Of a stretch of DNA of 64,000 bases, positions 44,864 to 53,976 are shown one piece after another (the first letter of the stretch is position 1; every line of letters starts with the position of its first letter). This DNA comes from Candidatus Woesebacteria bacterium. Its GTDB lineage: Bacteria; Patescibacteriota; Microgenomatia; UBA1406; GWC2-37-13. The notes beneath the pieces were generated by a model. It did no database searches. It worked only from the letters and a program-made list of their open reading frames with translations, and was not told the DNA's origin. The DNA lies in contig JAGQLS010000001.1 of NCBI GenBank assembly GCA_020429045.1, forward strand, positions 1 through 64,000. The letters run 5' to 3'. The position numbers and the translations under genes are program-made.

Positions 44864-45637
44864 CTACTTTGAGAATTTTACCACTGGTTTATTAAACCTC
44901 AAATCAATGGTTTCAAAATCTATTCCTTCTTTCTTGAGTTCTTTTACAACTTCTTCCAATTGAAAAAGCTGCGTGTCTCGCTCTTTTTCCGCGGAAAATA
45001 GAAACGTTTTATCGCTTGAAACTAATCCTATCATATTGAATCCTTTGATATCAATATTATTTATCGTATAACGTAGTGCGCGCATTCCTTCAAGAAAATA
45101 GATCGCATCAAGAATATCCTGTTGGGAAAGTGTTTGACCTACTCGATAGGCAGAATACGGTATCGTTTCGTAGTATGAAATAAGATGCTTGCCTGGTGTG
45201 TTGAGTGTTTTAGCGATTATTTTTCCTTTGCTATTGAGCACATAGTATCCTTGACTCACCGCAAGATATGCGCTTGGCTGTTCAAGCTGCACGAAAATAG
45301 TGATGGTACGTGGGTATGTTTTGCTTATGGTGAGGGAATGAATGTGTGGATTTGCGCGAAGGAGCATTGTGGTGACATCGTGTATGTCTAGCGTTGGTAA
45401 AAAAGAATTGTTTAGTTGCGACAAACCAGCGATCGTTGTTGCTTCTCCGCTTACTTCAATAGTCGACACGCTAAGATAGTTAAAAAGGGAGTAAAACCCA
45501 TACGCAACATTCACCGCAATCACTATGATAAAAAAAGCGGTGAGTAGTTTAGTTTTCGATTTCCTGAAGAATGTGCTGAATTGCCCGATCTGGTTTTTGA
45601 GTGAAAATCGCGGGAACCGCTTTAAAATGGTTTTCAT
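44864..45637 (-). CDS. ftsQ: FtsQ/DivIB-like division protein
   Basis: A 257-aa bitopic protein: a basic cytoplasmic N-terminus of ~30 residues, a membrane helix at about 32-53, then a POTRA domain (SVSTIEVSGEATTIAG..NPHIHSLTISKTYPRTITIFVQLEQPSAYL) and a beta domain. It scaffolds the divisome outside the membrane. Its ATG lies inside murG, with an 89-bp overlap; no later ATG, GTG or TTG precedes the helix, so the overlap seems real. Confidence 0.88.
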   Translation of the reverse strand: MKTILKRFPRFSLKNQIGQFSTFFRKSKTKLLTAFFIIVIAVNVAYGFYSLFNYLSVSTIEVSGEATTIAGLSQLNNSFLPTLDIHDVTTMLLRANPHIHSLTISKTYPRTITIFVQLEQPSAYLAVSQGYYVLNSKGKIIAKTLNTPGKHLISYYETIPYSAYRVGQTLSQQDILDAIYFLEGMRALRYTINNIDIKGFNMIGLVSSDKTFLFSAEKERDTQLFQLEEVVKELKKEGIDFETIDLRFNKPVVKFSK

Positions 45638-46661
45638 AGGTTTTCCTATTTTCCATCATTTCTGTAATCATTTCAAATAGCTCGTGTGAAGGTCGTTGCT
45701 GCTCAAACACTCTTCCTACTTTGTATTTTGCAAACAGAAGCGCATGTTTGCGCTGTTCATCGTGTGCCGACCACGGAAGCGGAATAAGAATCGCCGGCTT
45801 TCCAAGAACAAACCACTCAAATAGTGTGTTTGCCCCCGCTCTACTTACCACCATGTCGGCTTGAGTATACACGCTACCTATTTCTGCAGCAAAGAAATGC
45901 TCTTGCACGATATATCGTTTTTGCTGATCAGGAGGGAGGTTGTTTTTTGCCTTTTTAAGTCGTCCATAGTCGTTAAATTCACGAATATTTCCTGTTTGGT
46001 GAATGACGTTGAAGTGTTTGGTGAGTTCGGGCAAAAGTGTTTCGATGTCTTTGTTGATCGCATGCGACCCAAGCGATCCACCGGTCACATACAGCGTAGG
46101 ATGAGTGTTATGAAAATAACGTTTGTTTTGATGAGACTCGAAAATGGCTGACCGAACCGGATTGCCAGTAACAACAACCTTTTCATTAGGAAAAAATTGT
46201 CGCGATTCTTCAAATGAAACAAAAATTCGCTTCGCTCTTTTGCCGATAAAAATATTCGCTGATCCCGGGTGGATCGTTTGCTCGTGCGTGTACACAGGAA
46301 TGTGGAGAATCGATGCAGAAAATGCGATAGGTGCAGCGATGTATCCGCCGAATGACAAAACCGCATCCGGGCTTTTGGTGAAAAGAATAATAAAAGCATG
46401 GATGAAGCCTATAGGGATCCTGAGCATATCGACAAATATCTTCAAACTAACCAACCTCGTCATCCGCCCTGTGACAAGGTGAATGAATGGAACACCCATT
46501 CTTTTGATTTCTTGGTATTCGAAGCTCATTGATCGTTCCCGTGGGTTGTTGTATTTCCTTCCGACAAATAGAAGATGATAGGGAAGGGTATGTTTTTTGA
46601 TGTAGTCAATAACGGCAAGCGCAGGTGTCGGATGACCGCCAGTGATAAGGAGTGTTTTCAT
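45549..46661 (-). CDS. murG: MurG, undecaprenyl-PP-MurNAc-pentapeptide GlcNAc transferase
   Basis: Adds GlcNAc to lipid I, forming lipid II on the inner membrane face. The 370-aa GT-B enzyme has the N-terminal TGGHPTPALAVIDYI loop (the usual GGTGGH is shortened to ITGGH), DAVLSFGGYIAAPIAFSA, HEQTIHPGSAN, VTGGSLGSHAIN, and the C-terminal ADMVVSRAGANTLFEWFVLGKPAILIPLP. It lies between ftsW and ftsQ. Confidence 0.93.
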   Translation of the reverse strand: MKTLLITGGHPTPALAVIDYIKKHTLPYHLLFVGRKYNNPRERSMSFEYQEIKRMGVPFIHLVTGRMTRLVSLKIFVDMLRIPIGFIHAFIILFTKSPDAVLSFGGYIAAPIAFSASILHIPVYTHEQTIHPGSANIFIGKRAKRIFVSFEESRQFFPNEKVVVTGNPVRSAIFESHQNKRYFHNTHPTLYVTGGSLGSHAINKDIETLLPELTKHFNVIHQTGNIREFNDYGRLKKAKNNLPPDQQKRYIVQEHFFAAEIGSVYTQADMVVSRAGANTLFEWFVLGKPAILIPLPWSAHDEQRKHALLFAKYKVGRVFEQQRPSHELFEMITEMMENRKTYENHFKAVPAIFTQKPDRAIQHILQEIEN

Positions 46662-46667
46662 ATTTTT

Positions 46668-47771
46668 TTAAGCGTGTGCTTTGCGGGCAATGTTCATAGC
46701 AATACCTATGAGTATACACGATACCAACATGTGCGAACCGCCGTATGAGATAAAAGGTAAAGGAACGCCAGTGAGCGGCAGCAAACTCACCATGCCACCG
46801 AGATTGGTAAGAATCTGAAGCCCGAAAAAAACAAAAATCGCACCGATGAGTAATTTACCAAATCTATCAGATGTTTTTTGATAAATTGCGTAAAGATTGT
46901 AAAGGAGAAAGCCGTAAAGAAAAATAAGAAGTACGCCGCCGACAAACCCAAACTCTTCACCAACGATTGCAAAAATCGAATCGGTGTGCGCCTCTGGCAA
47001 AAAAAGGTACTTTTGCCTCGATGCACCAAATCCTTCTCCTAAAAAACCACCATTGGAAAGAGAGATGAGGATTTGATTGATATGATAGCCAACACCTTGT
47101 GGGTCTTTGGATGGGTCGAGAAATGCAGTAATGCGCTGCATGCGATACGGTGCTGCGATAATAAGGCCGATAAAACCTGCAACTGCTGTTGGCAACAATA
47201 CAAGCAGATATAAAATATTTTCTCCTGAAAAAAAATACATAATCACGCACAATCCAAAAACAATGATTGCCGTACCCATGTCGGGCTGTAAAAGGATAAG
47301 AAACATAAGAATGCCAACCAAGCTGATAAAGGGTAGGAAGCGACTTTTCTCCTTGTGTAAAAACCAGGAGCTAAGATACATGATGATGGCAAGTTTTGCA
47401 AATTCAGAAGGTTGAAGTGCAAAAAATCCAAGGTCGATCCACCTGCGAGCACCACCAATTTTTTGACCAATGGATGGAATGAGTACTGCGACAAGCAAGA
47501 CAAGTACGATACCAAAAAATGGAAAAGCGACGTAATATAGTTTTTTGTAATCAAAAAAGGCAAAAGCAAGCAGTACTGCAAATCCTATCACAAACCATCG
47601 TACTTGAAGGTTGAGAAAGTAAAAGCTGTTGTCAAAATTTTGTAGTGCGTTGACGGATGAGGCTTCAAATACGAACAAAAGCCCTACAAGGGAAAGTAAA
47701 AGCGTGGTGATGAATAGGCTCGTCATGTGTGGAAACGCTATTTTCCGTGTTGTTTTATTGTGTTTTTTCAT
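46668..47771 (-). CDS. ftsW: FtsW-like SEDS peptidoglycan glycosyltransferase
   Basis: Polymerises septal glycan from lipid II. A 367-aa protein with about ten membrane helices and ARRWIDLGFFALQPSEFAKLAIIMYLS, LQPDMGTAIIVFG, GASRQKYLFLPEAHTDSIFAIVGEEFGFVGG and GVPLPFISYGGSHMLVSC. Its place between murD and murG indicates the division SEDS. A mosaic repeat (copy G) lies next to its start. Confidence 0.93.
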   Translation of the reverse strand: MKKHNKTTRKIAFPHMTSLFITTLLLSLVGLLFVFEASSVNALQNFDNSFYFLNLQVRWFVIGFAVLLAFAFFDYKKLYYVAFPFFGIVLVLLVAVLIPSIGQKIGGARRWIDLGFFALQPSEFAKLAIIMYLSSWFLHKEKSRFLPFISLVGILMFLILLQPDMGTAIIVFGLCVIMYFFSGENILYLLVLLPTAVAGFIGLIIAAPYRMQRITAFLDPSKDPQGVGYHINQILISLSNGGFLGEGFGASRQKYLFLPEAHTDSIFAIVGEEFGFVGGVLLIFLYGFLLYNLYAIYQKTSDRFGKLLIGAIFVFFGLQILTNLGGMVSLLPLTGVPLPFISYGGSHMLVSCILIGIAMNIARKAHA

Positions 47772-47822
47772 GAAATGAGTCCATAAGTCATAAGGCTAGA
47801 TAATTAGTTGTTAGTTGTAAAT
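47772..47822. repeat. AT-rich mosaic intergenic repeat, copy G
   Basis: Next to the ftsW start: agtcataaggctagataa and ttagttgttagttgtaaa words match copies B and C. The last residues and stop of murD (47804) lie inside it. Confidence 0.6.
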
Positions 47823-49063
47823 TTTTCGTTGTTGGTTTTACTTCCCAGTCTCTTCACTTCTTCTGCAAACATATCTCCTTTTTCCTCAAAATTTTTCCAA
47901 ATCGAATAACTTGGCGAGGCAGTAGAAAGTAGGCAAATCGAACCCTGCGGCGTATGCTCGTAAGCAAAAGCAACCGCATCGTGCATCGAATCTGTTACCA
48001 ACATACGTGGATTATACCCTTCTTCTTTTTCAATGAGTTCTTTTATCTTCGTACCTGAGTCGGGAAACAACACAATAGCTCCGATTTCAAGAACGTGAAG
48101 TTCCTTCACTAGTGTTCTGAAGTCATACCCTCGATCCTCACCGCCAAGGAAAAGTGTGCCAACAAACTGCAATGTGTTGAGCGCTGCCATCGTCGACTCT
48201 GGTGTTGTCGAAATCGCGTCATCATAAAAATCGATGTCATGATAAGTACCGATAAATTCAAGCCTATGCGGCAGCGGCTGAAAAGTACCAAGGTGTGTCA
48301 TTGCCTGTTTAGCATCAATGCCTAAAATTTCACAAGCAGTAAGTGCAAGCCGAATATTGTGCAAATTATGCTCTCCTTTCAGTGGGGTAAGCTGCATGTC
48401 GACATCAAATTTCTTTTCGGGAATGCTTGTGGCTTGCGTTTCTTTGACCCATTGCATCAATTGAGTGAATTGAGGATTGAAAATATAGTAATCTTCTACG
48501 GCCTGATGAATAATGATGTGCTTTTTTGCCTCGTAATACTTCTCTACTGATCCATGAAAATTCATATGCTCGGGAAATAACGTCGTGACAACAGCAATGT
48601 GAGGTGAATACACACAATCCATGAGTTGATAGCTAGAAAGTTCCATAACAAATATGGTTTCAGGTGAATATGGTTTAAGAAGTTCTGACAAAGCCGGAGT
48701 GCCAATATTGCCGACGAGTCGTGCATCTTTGCCAGCGTGAGAAAGAAAATGATGAATCAGCGATGTTGATGTGCTTTTCCCCTTAGAACCAGTCACGCCG
48801 ATAATCATATTTTCACAATTGGCAAAAAAAATATTTGTAGCCGTAGTTGTTGGAATGGTCAGCTTGGACGGATGCACCGAAGGACTGCGAATCGCAATAT
48901 CAAACTCGTGTTGTGCGTCTAGATACTGCGGTCCATCTTTAGCATCGACAACGGCGATATTTGGATGAGAAAGGACAGACTCAAGATATGCTTTGGTTGT
49001 CTTTCCCTCTTTACCATATCCGACAATAAGTATTTTTTTTCCTTCAAGATCCGAATGTTTCAT
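47804..49063 (-). CDS. murD: UDP-N-acetylmuramoyl-L-alanine:glutamate ligase (MurD or MurD2 type)
   Basis: Adds glutamate to UDP-MurNAc-L-Ala. From the ATG at 49063 the protein is 419 aa; a start 28 codons earlier lies inside murL and gives a non-family N-terminus. It has KILIVGYGKEGKTTKAYL, the ATP loop IIGVTGSKGKSTST, VMELSSYQL, TTLFPEHMNFHGS and FYDDAISTTPES. Because it overlaps a murL gene by 20 bp, it may use L-Glu (MurD2-like) instead of D-Glu. The C-terminal KFTTNN is encoded by repeat copy G. Confidence 0.9.
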   Translation of the reverse strand: MKHSDLEGKKILIVGYGKEGKTTKAYLESVLSHPNIAVVDAKDGPQYLDAQHEFDIAIRSPSVHPSKLTIPTTTATNIFFANCENMIIGVTGSKGKSTSTSLIHHFLSHAGKDARLVGNIGTPALSELLKPYSPETIFVMELSSYQLMDCVYSPHIAVVTTLFPEHMNFHGSVEKYYEAKKHIIIHQAVEDYYIFNPQFTQLMQWVKETQATSIPEKKFDVDMQLTPLKGEHNLHNIRLALTACEILGIDAKQAMTHLGTFQPLPHRLEFIGTYHDIDFYDDAISTTPESTMAALNTLQFVGTLFLGGEDRGYDFRTLVKELHVLEIGAIVLFPDSGTKIKELIEKEEGYNPRMLVTDSMHDAVAFAYEHTPQGSICLLSTASPSYSIWKNFEEKGDMFAEEVKRLGSKTNNEKFTTNN

Positions 49064-50444
49064 AAATAATGTCTGAAAATAATGATGGCATATACGAATA
49101 GTCATCTGGGGTAAACAGTTCCTTTTCAAGAGTCTCTGGGCTATCAATTGTTGGCAATACTTCGTTTACAAAAAATTGCATAATCGGTGTTTCGTTATAT
49201 TCGCCTTTTTTATAACTATAATACAGCGCCAATTTCATCTCGTCCGGTAAGCCAACGCATTCGAAAGGTTTTGCTCCTTCGATACCCAATAATTCCTTAA
49301 AAAGCGACAATAATCGCTTTTCTTCAAAAAGATTTTTCTTAAAAATGCTCACTAACTCTTCTTTTGGAATAAACGGAGAAAAAATAGTAAAAATAAAAAC
49401 ACACTTTGGACACGATCCACACCAAATTTCATCGCTTTTGCTGAAAATAGTAAAATTTGTGTTGCAGCTTGTCGTGCAATGAAAATATTTTTTGAAATGC
49501 GAGAACATTTTTGCGATATACAGTTCAGAAAACGGACGAAGAAGTGAAAAGTACTGAACCTTTTTCGTTATGTAGTGTGCACAATAATCTTGAAACAACT
49601 TCTCAAATTCCTGGGACTTGCTCCACTGATGATTGATCTCTTCGCCAAAATATTCGACATTGCCGTAGTTTGCAGATCGCTCGTTTCCAACAGTGCAAAA
49701 AGGGATATCAAGAAGATACGCAACAAACGAAAGAACAACTGCAATAATTGCAGAAATAGGAATATGTCCATTGAATACATCTTTGCGACCGTTGAGCTCA
49801 AAAAGTTCCTTGTCCAACTTGCGTTCGATAATGATTGTGTCGATGTCCATAAGTTGGACAAGTTTCTTGGTGATCTCGTGTTCTCTGCCCGACTCAAGAA
49901 TGCACCCTTTGATAGCATAACCATGCTTTTTCAAAAGTTCATAGGCAACAACCGAATCCTTTCCTCCACCAATGCCGAGCAGTACTTCTTTTCTCTCTTG
50001 TTTGGTTCTTGAAGGCGATGGTTGCACAATGTTGTTTTGTGCAGTCTCGTCGTATGGGAAATCTACTAAATCACGATAATCAATATCGTTTTTGTAAAAA
50101 AATTCACCCAACCCTTTGGTATAGACCGTATTCCAAAACTCAGCTTGATCTTTGGTGAGGGTATAATCCTCAATTTCTATTTCCTTTGAACAAAATGTTT
50201 TCCAATAACTTATACCAAGAATAAGGTGCAATGTTTCGAGGTACGAATCAACGATATCAAAATCAAGATCAGCAGCATCATAGTCAAATTCCTTATCAAG
50301 GAGATCTGAGAGGTCGAGTGTCTCAACAAAATCAAACTTCTCGCCCTCGTGTATCAATCGATAACTAAATTTTGCCTGACACGTCGTGCTGTCAAATGAG
50401 TGAGAATCAAATACGAATATGCCATCTGAAGTACGCTTTGTCAT
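49044..50444 (-). CDS. murL: MurL-like UDP-MurNAc-L-Ala-L-Glu epimerase
   Basis: A 466-aa protein resembling MurL, which (characterised in Xanthomonas) inverts the L-Glu of UDP-MurNAc-L-Ala-L-Glu to D-Glu using ATP, removing the need for glutamate racemase. Seen here: a PP-loop-like GGGKDS (159-164), NGHIPISA (225-232), GNERSANYGN (253-262) and a cysteine cluster C342-C345-C348 (WCGSCPKC). Its end overlaps the murD start by 20 bp, matching the murD2-murL pairing. The assignment is from memory of the family's motifs plus context. Confidence 0.75.
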   Translation of the reverse strand: MTKRTSDGIFVFDSHSFDSTTCQAKFSYRLIHEGEKFDFVETLDLSDLLDKEFDYDAADLDFDIVDSYLETLHLILGISYWKTFCSKEIEIEDYTLTKDQAEFWNTVYTKGLGEFFYKNDIDYRDLVDFPYDETAQNNIVQPSPSRTKQERKEVLLGIGGGKDSVVAYELLKKHGYAIKGCILESGREHEITKKLVQLMDIDTIIIERKLDKELFELNGRKDVFNGHIPISAIIAVVLSFVAYLLDIPFCTVGNERSANYGNVEYFGEEINHQWSKSQEFEKLFQDYCAHYITKKVQYFSLLRPFSELYIAKMFSHFKKYFHCTTSCNTNFTIFSKSDEIWCGSCPKCVFIFTIFSPFIPKEELVSIFKKNLFEEKRLLSLFKELLGIEGAKPFECVGLPDEMKLALYYSYKKGEYNETPIMQFFVNEVLPTIDSPETLEKELFTPDDYSYMPSLFSDIIYETFGS

Positions 50445-50508
50445 ATTTCTATTATATAATGATTTATAGCGATATTTTTAGCGGAAAATATATACATTTA
50501 TAAAACAT

Positions 50509-50760
50509 ATGAGTATTAAAGTAGTAAAAATGTATGGCGCACAGTGGTGTCCCGATTGCCGAAGGTCTAAAGCATTTCTTGACGCGCATGGTGTTTCTTA
50601 TGAATATGTAGACCTGGAGAAAATTCCAGATGCTGCAGGAGAGGTTGAAAAAATAAATAACGGCTTGCAGCGTATTCCAACGATTGTCTTTAGTGATGAT
50701 AGTGTGCTGGTTGAACCAAGCGATGAAGAGCTTGCGCAAAAACTCGATATTGAAATATAG
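50509..50760 (+). CDS. Glutaredoxin-like protein (CPDC active site)
   Basis: An 83-aa thioredoxin-fold protein with an active-site CPDC (Cys14, Cys17) in MYGAQWCPDCRRSKAFL and the cis-Pro loop RIPTIVF. The later DDSVLVEPSDEEL matches the glutaredoxin/mycoredoxin group. It probably reduces disulfides or mixed disulfides in the cytoplasm. It is a single plus-strand gene between two leftward clusters. Confidence 0.88.
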   Translation: MSIKVVKMYGAQWCPDCRRSKAFLDAHGVSYEYVDLEKIPDAAGEVEKINNGLQRIPTIVFSDDSVLVEPSDEELAQKLDIEI

Positions 50761-50765
50761 CGAAA

Positions 50766-53171
50766 TTACTGGGCCAGGGCCTGGGTTTGAGGTGTGGGTG
50801 TCGGATTCGTTTGAGGTTTGATCACGGACCAATAACACCCCGTACTTATTTCTGTTCCTTTGAGAAAATATTCTTCCTTTTTGCCATAGCATGGTTTTTC
50901 AATAACTCCGTCTGGTGGTGTATAAAAAGGCGTGATATCTTCTTTGCGATTAAGCAAATAGGACATGACTCTGTTCCAAATGGGCGCTGCTCCTGTTATG
51001 CCCGAAGTAAGAACTGGATTCATTGGTGTGTTGTTATTATTTCCAACCCACACTGCCACCACATAGTCTGGATTATACCCAACGGTGATGTTGTCTTTTT
51101 TGTCGTTGCTTGTGCCGGTTTTGACCGCAACTTGATAGCCGGGAATCTCAAGGGCAGAGCGAGAGCCAAATGCTAAACGCCGCGCATCGTTGTCTGACAG
51201 GATGTCGCTTATGATAAACGCAATATTTTCATCAAGTACCCTTTTTCCATCGGTATTGAGATCGTCGATAAGGCGACCTCGACTATCTTCGATGCGCAGC
51301 ACAGCAGTTGGTTCACGGCGATAGCCTTGCGACGCAAACACCGAATAGGCTTGGGCAAGATCAACCAACGTGACCTCTGCGCCACCAAGGCCGACCGACA
51401 AACCATAGTATGATGGTTCTTGATTCCACGTGTCGATGCCAAGTTCATGCGCGTAGGTAACGAATGAGTCGACGCCAATACTGTTTAGGGTCTTGACTGC
51501 CGGCACGTTGTAAGAATTGGCCAAAGCATAGCGAAGTGGCACCTTGCCGTGAAAGCGCCCATCGTAATTCACGGGGATGTATGGCGTACTTCCGGCTACA
51601 CTAAACACCACGGGCGAATCATCAAGAAGCGTTGCCGCGGTATACCCTCTCTGCAGCGCGAGTGAATACAAAATAGGTTTGAGGCTGGAGCCTGGTTGTC
51701 GAAGGGCAGTTGTGACGTTATAGGCTCCGTCTGGTTGCGCAAAATAGTCTCGTGATCCAACCATGGCCAAAATTTCCCCTGTTTTGGCATCAAGTACCAC
51801 GATACCGCCATTGGTTACGTTGAGTCCATTCAATTTATCTAGTTCTTCGTTTAGTATTTCTTCTGCTTTTTGTTGTAAATCATAATCAAGCGTGGTGGTG
51901 ACATTAAAACCTCCTTCTTCTATTTTTCGAATGCCGTATTCCTGTTCCAATTGGTCGCGCGTGAACATGACAAAGTGTGGAGCGCGTATATCTGTTACTT
52001 GTGGAACCACAGACAGCTCCTCGTTTATTGCCTTGTCGTATTGTTTCTGAGAAATATAGCCGAGCACGCTCATGCGTTGGAGTACTTGGTTTCTGCGTTT
52101 TTTGGCAAGTGTCGGGTCTGCAAATGGTGAATAAATCGATGGTGCGCGTGGCAATCCGGCAAGCGTTGCCGCTTCGGTAAGTGTTAAATTTTTTGCATGT
52201 TTGCCGAAGTAGATTTTTGAGGCCTCCTCAATTCCATATGCAGACCCGCCGTAAGGCACTTGGTTGAGGTACATGCCCATAATTTGATCTTTTGTGTAAA
52301 TCTGTTCCGCCCAAAGAGCCAAAAAGGCTTCTTTTATCTTGCGTTCAATCGTACGGTCAGAGGTGAGAAGCGATGTTTTCACCAGTTGCTGTGTGATGGT
52401 CGAACCGCCCTGGAGCTCGTTGGTGGCAATGGTGTCTTTGAGTGCCCTGATAATACCACTAAATACCGAAATGCCTCTGTGATTATAGAAATTTTTGTCT
52501 TCGATCGCGATCGTCGCTTGTGCTACATACGGCGGTAAATCGACGAGATTTATTGCTGTCCGTTGTACATCACGATAGATTTCGTATAGTAATTTTCCAT
52601 TGCGATCGTAAAGATATGTTGACTGAGCAAAATTTACTTTGCCTATGTTGTATGGAGAGGGAATACTTTGAATAAAAATGTACGATTGATAAAGACCAAC
52701 GATAATAAGCGATGTGATAAAACCAACGACAAAGTAGCGAAAATAGATGCTTCCTAAAAACCGTATCATGCGAGCAATCACACGAGGGATTGATATAAGT
52801 ACGTCGACAATAAACAAACCGCTTGACCAGAGAAATCGAATAAATGAATCGAGAATGCGACGACATTCGTGGAGGATATCTTGTGCAATATTATTAAAAG
52901 AATGGAAAAGTCGTCCAAGAAACAAGAAACTTACCTGAAATATGTGTTGTATAGTTATCAGCACCTTTTTCTTTGGAATGGATTTTGGACTATGACTACG
53001 CCGAAGAGGTGTAAGCAGGTATTGAATAATCTTAAACGGAAAAAGGATGAGACCCTGAGCGCATTCACCTATAAAAATGACGGTGTTTACACACGAGGAG
53101 ATAATAAATAATAGTATATTTACAATAGATCGCAACCATACGGGGAGCGTAATAAGAGGCTTGGTAAGCAT
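50766..53171 (-). CDS. Class A penicillin-binding protein with long N-terminal extension
   Basis: A bifunctional peptidoglycan synthase, 801 aa. The GT51 domain has IAIEDKNFYNHRGISVFSG and GGSTITQQLVKTSLL; the transpeptidase has SSLK (RQPGSSLKPILY), SYN (LANSYNVPAVK) and KTG (AVKTGTSNDKKD). Before the normal membrane anchor (about 149-170) lies a ~145-residue extension with hydrophobic or amphipathic segments (around 15-55 and 75-90), unlike typical PBP1A. The Pro/Gln/Thr-rich C-terminus is short. It is co-directional with the upstream sortase gene (56 bp). Confidence 0.95.
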   Translation of the reverse strand: MLTKPLITLPVWLRSIVNILLFIISSCVNTVIFIGECAQGLILFPFKIIQYLLTPLRRSHSPKSIPKKKVLITIQHIFQVSFLFLGRLFHSFNNIAQDILHECRRILDSFIRFLWSSGLFIVDVLISIPRVIARMIRFLGSIYFRYFVVGFITSLIIVGLYQSYIFIQSIPSPYNIGKVNFAQSTYLYDRNGKLLYEIYRDVQRTAINLVDLPPYVAQATIAIEDKNFYNHRGISVFSGIIRALKDTIATNELQGGSTITQQLVKTSLLTSDRTIERKIKEAFLALWAEQIYTKDQIMGMYLNQVPYGGSAYGIEEASKIYFGKHAKNLTLTEAATLAGLPRAPSIYSPFADPTLAKKRRNQVLQRMSVLGYISQKQYDKAINEELSVVPQVTDIRAPHFVMFTRDQLEQEYGIRKIEEGGFNVTTTLDYDLQQKAEEILNEELDKLNGLNVTNGGIVVLDAKTGEILAMVGSRDYFAQPDGAYNVTTALRQPGSSLKPILYSLALQRGYTAATLLDDSPVVFSVAGSTPYIPVNYDGRFHGKVPLRYALANSYNVPAVKTLNSIGVDSFVTYAHELGIDTWNQEPSYYGLSVGLGGAEVTLVDLAQAYSVFASQGYRREPTAVLRIEDSRGRLIDDLNTDGKRVLDENIAFIISDILSDNDARRLAFGSRSALEIPGYQVAVKTGTSNDKKDNITVGYNPDYVVAVWVGNNNNTPMNPVLTSGITGAAPIWNRVMSYLLNRKEDITPFYTPPDGVIEKPCYGKKEEYFLKGTEISTGCYWSVIKPQTNPTPTPQTQALAQ

Positions 53172-53227
53172 ACCTTATTTTAACATGAACTATAGGTAAG
53201 GAAAAGAGGAAGAAGATGTAGTGAAAA

Positions 53228-53974
53228 CTACATTTTATTTTTAAGTTTTGCCTCTACAATCATACGCTCTTTGAAGGTTCCCGGCGGCACACAGGTCACA
53301 AGAGTCAGATAGGAAGCGTTAAACTTCTGTTCGAGCACCGATACCTCATCTGGTTTCACTATATACATATCAAATACTTCATATTCGTATGTTTTCCCTT
53401 CGCTCGATATGAATACAGAGTTCCCAACATCAAGTTGTGGAAGATAGGTGAATACTGTTTTGTAGTCAGACTTATTATAAAGCTGGGGTAACGTAGAGTG
53501 TCCGAATATTGCAACCTTTCCATACTGCCCGGGTTTTGACGTGGGTAAATAATGAATCAGGCTTTTTGACAAATCTTCCCCGCCTACTTTGACTGTCAAG
53601 TTTTCGAGGTTCAACTTTGGGATAGAAAGTGTATATTGGTCAAGATCGATTTTTTTATCAATAGTTAAACTTTTGACCGGAAACCATACATTTGCCTGGG
53701 TAAAGTCACGTAAATTGTTGGCATTGAAATCAAGCGATTGTTCGTCTGCGTAGACATACTCAGCAAGTTTGAGCGGTGATGCTTGTGTTGTCTGGACAAT
53801 CGGAGATTTAGTTGAACGTTTGAGAAATAATTGTGCATAAATTTCAAATGAGATAAGGGGATAATATGCCCACAACATGAGGCAAAGGCCGACAAACAAA
53901 ATTACATATGAAAAAAATTGCACAACTTTTTTGTGCTTTTGAGGAACATGTTTTTTATACACTTTGAGTGCCAT
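53228..53974 (-). CDS. Sortase family transpeptidase
   Basis: A 248-aa sortase: a basic N-terminus, a membrane helix at about 19-40, and a beta-barrel with the catalytic His159 (AIFGHSTLP), Cys228 (LTLVTCVPPGT) and Arg237 (KERMIV). The TLVTC context fits class D/E-type sortases. It lies 2 bp after the stop of the 681-aa membrane protein, so the two are likely coupled. No neighbour has a classical LPxTG-helix-basic tail. Confidence 0.88.
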   Translation of the reverse strand: MALKVYKKHVPQKHKKVVQFFSYVILFVGLCLMLWAYYPLISFEIYAQLFLKRSTKSPIVQTTQASPLKLAEYVYADEQSLDFNANNLRDFTQANVWFPVKSLTIDKKIDLDQYTLSIPKLNLENLTVKVGGEDLSKSLIHYLPTSKPGQYGKVAIFGHSTLPQLYNKSDYKTVFTYLPQLDVGNSVFISSEGKTYEYEVFDMYIVKPDEVSVLEQKFNASYLTLVTCVPPGTFKERMIVEAKLKNKM

Positions 53975-53976
53975 AA

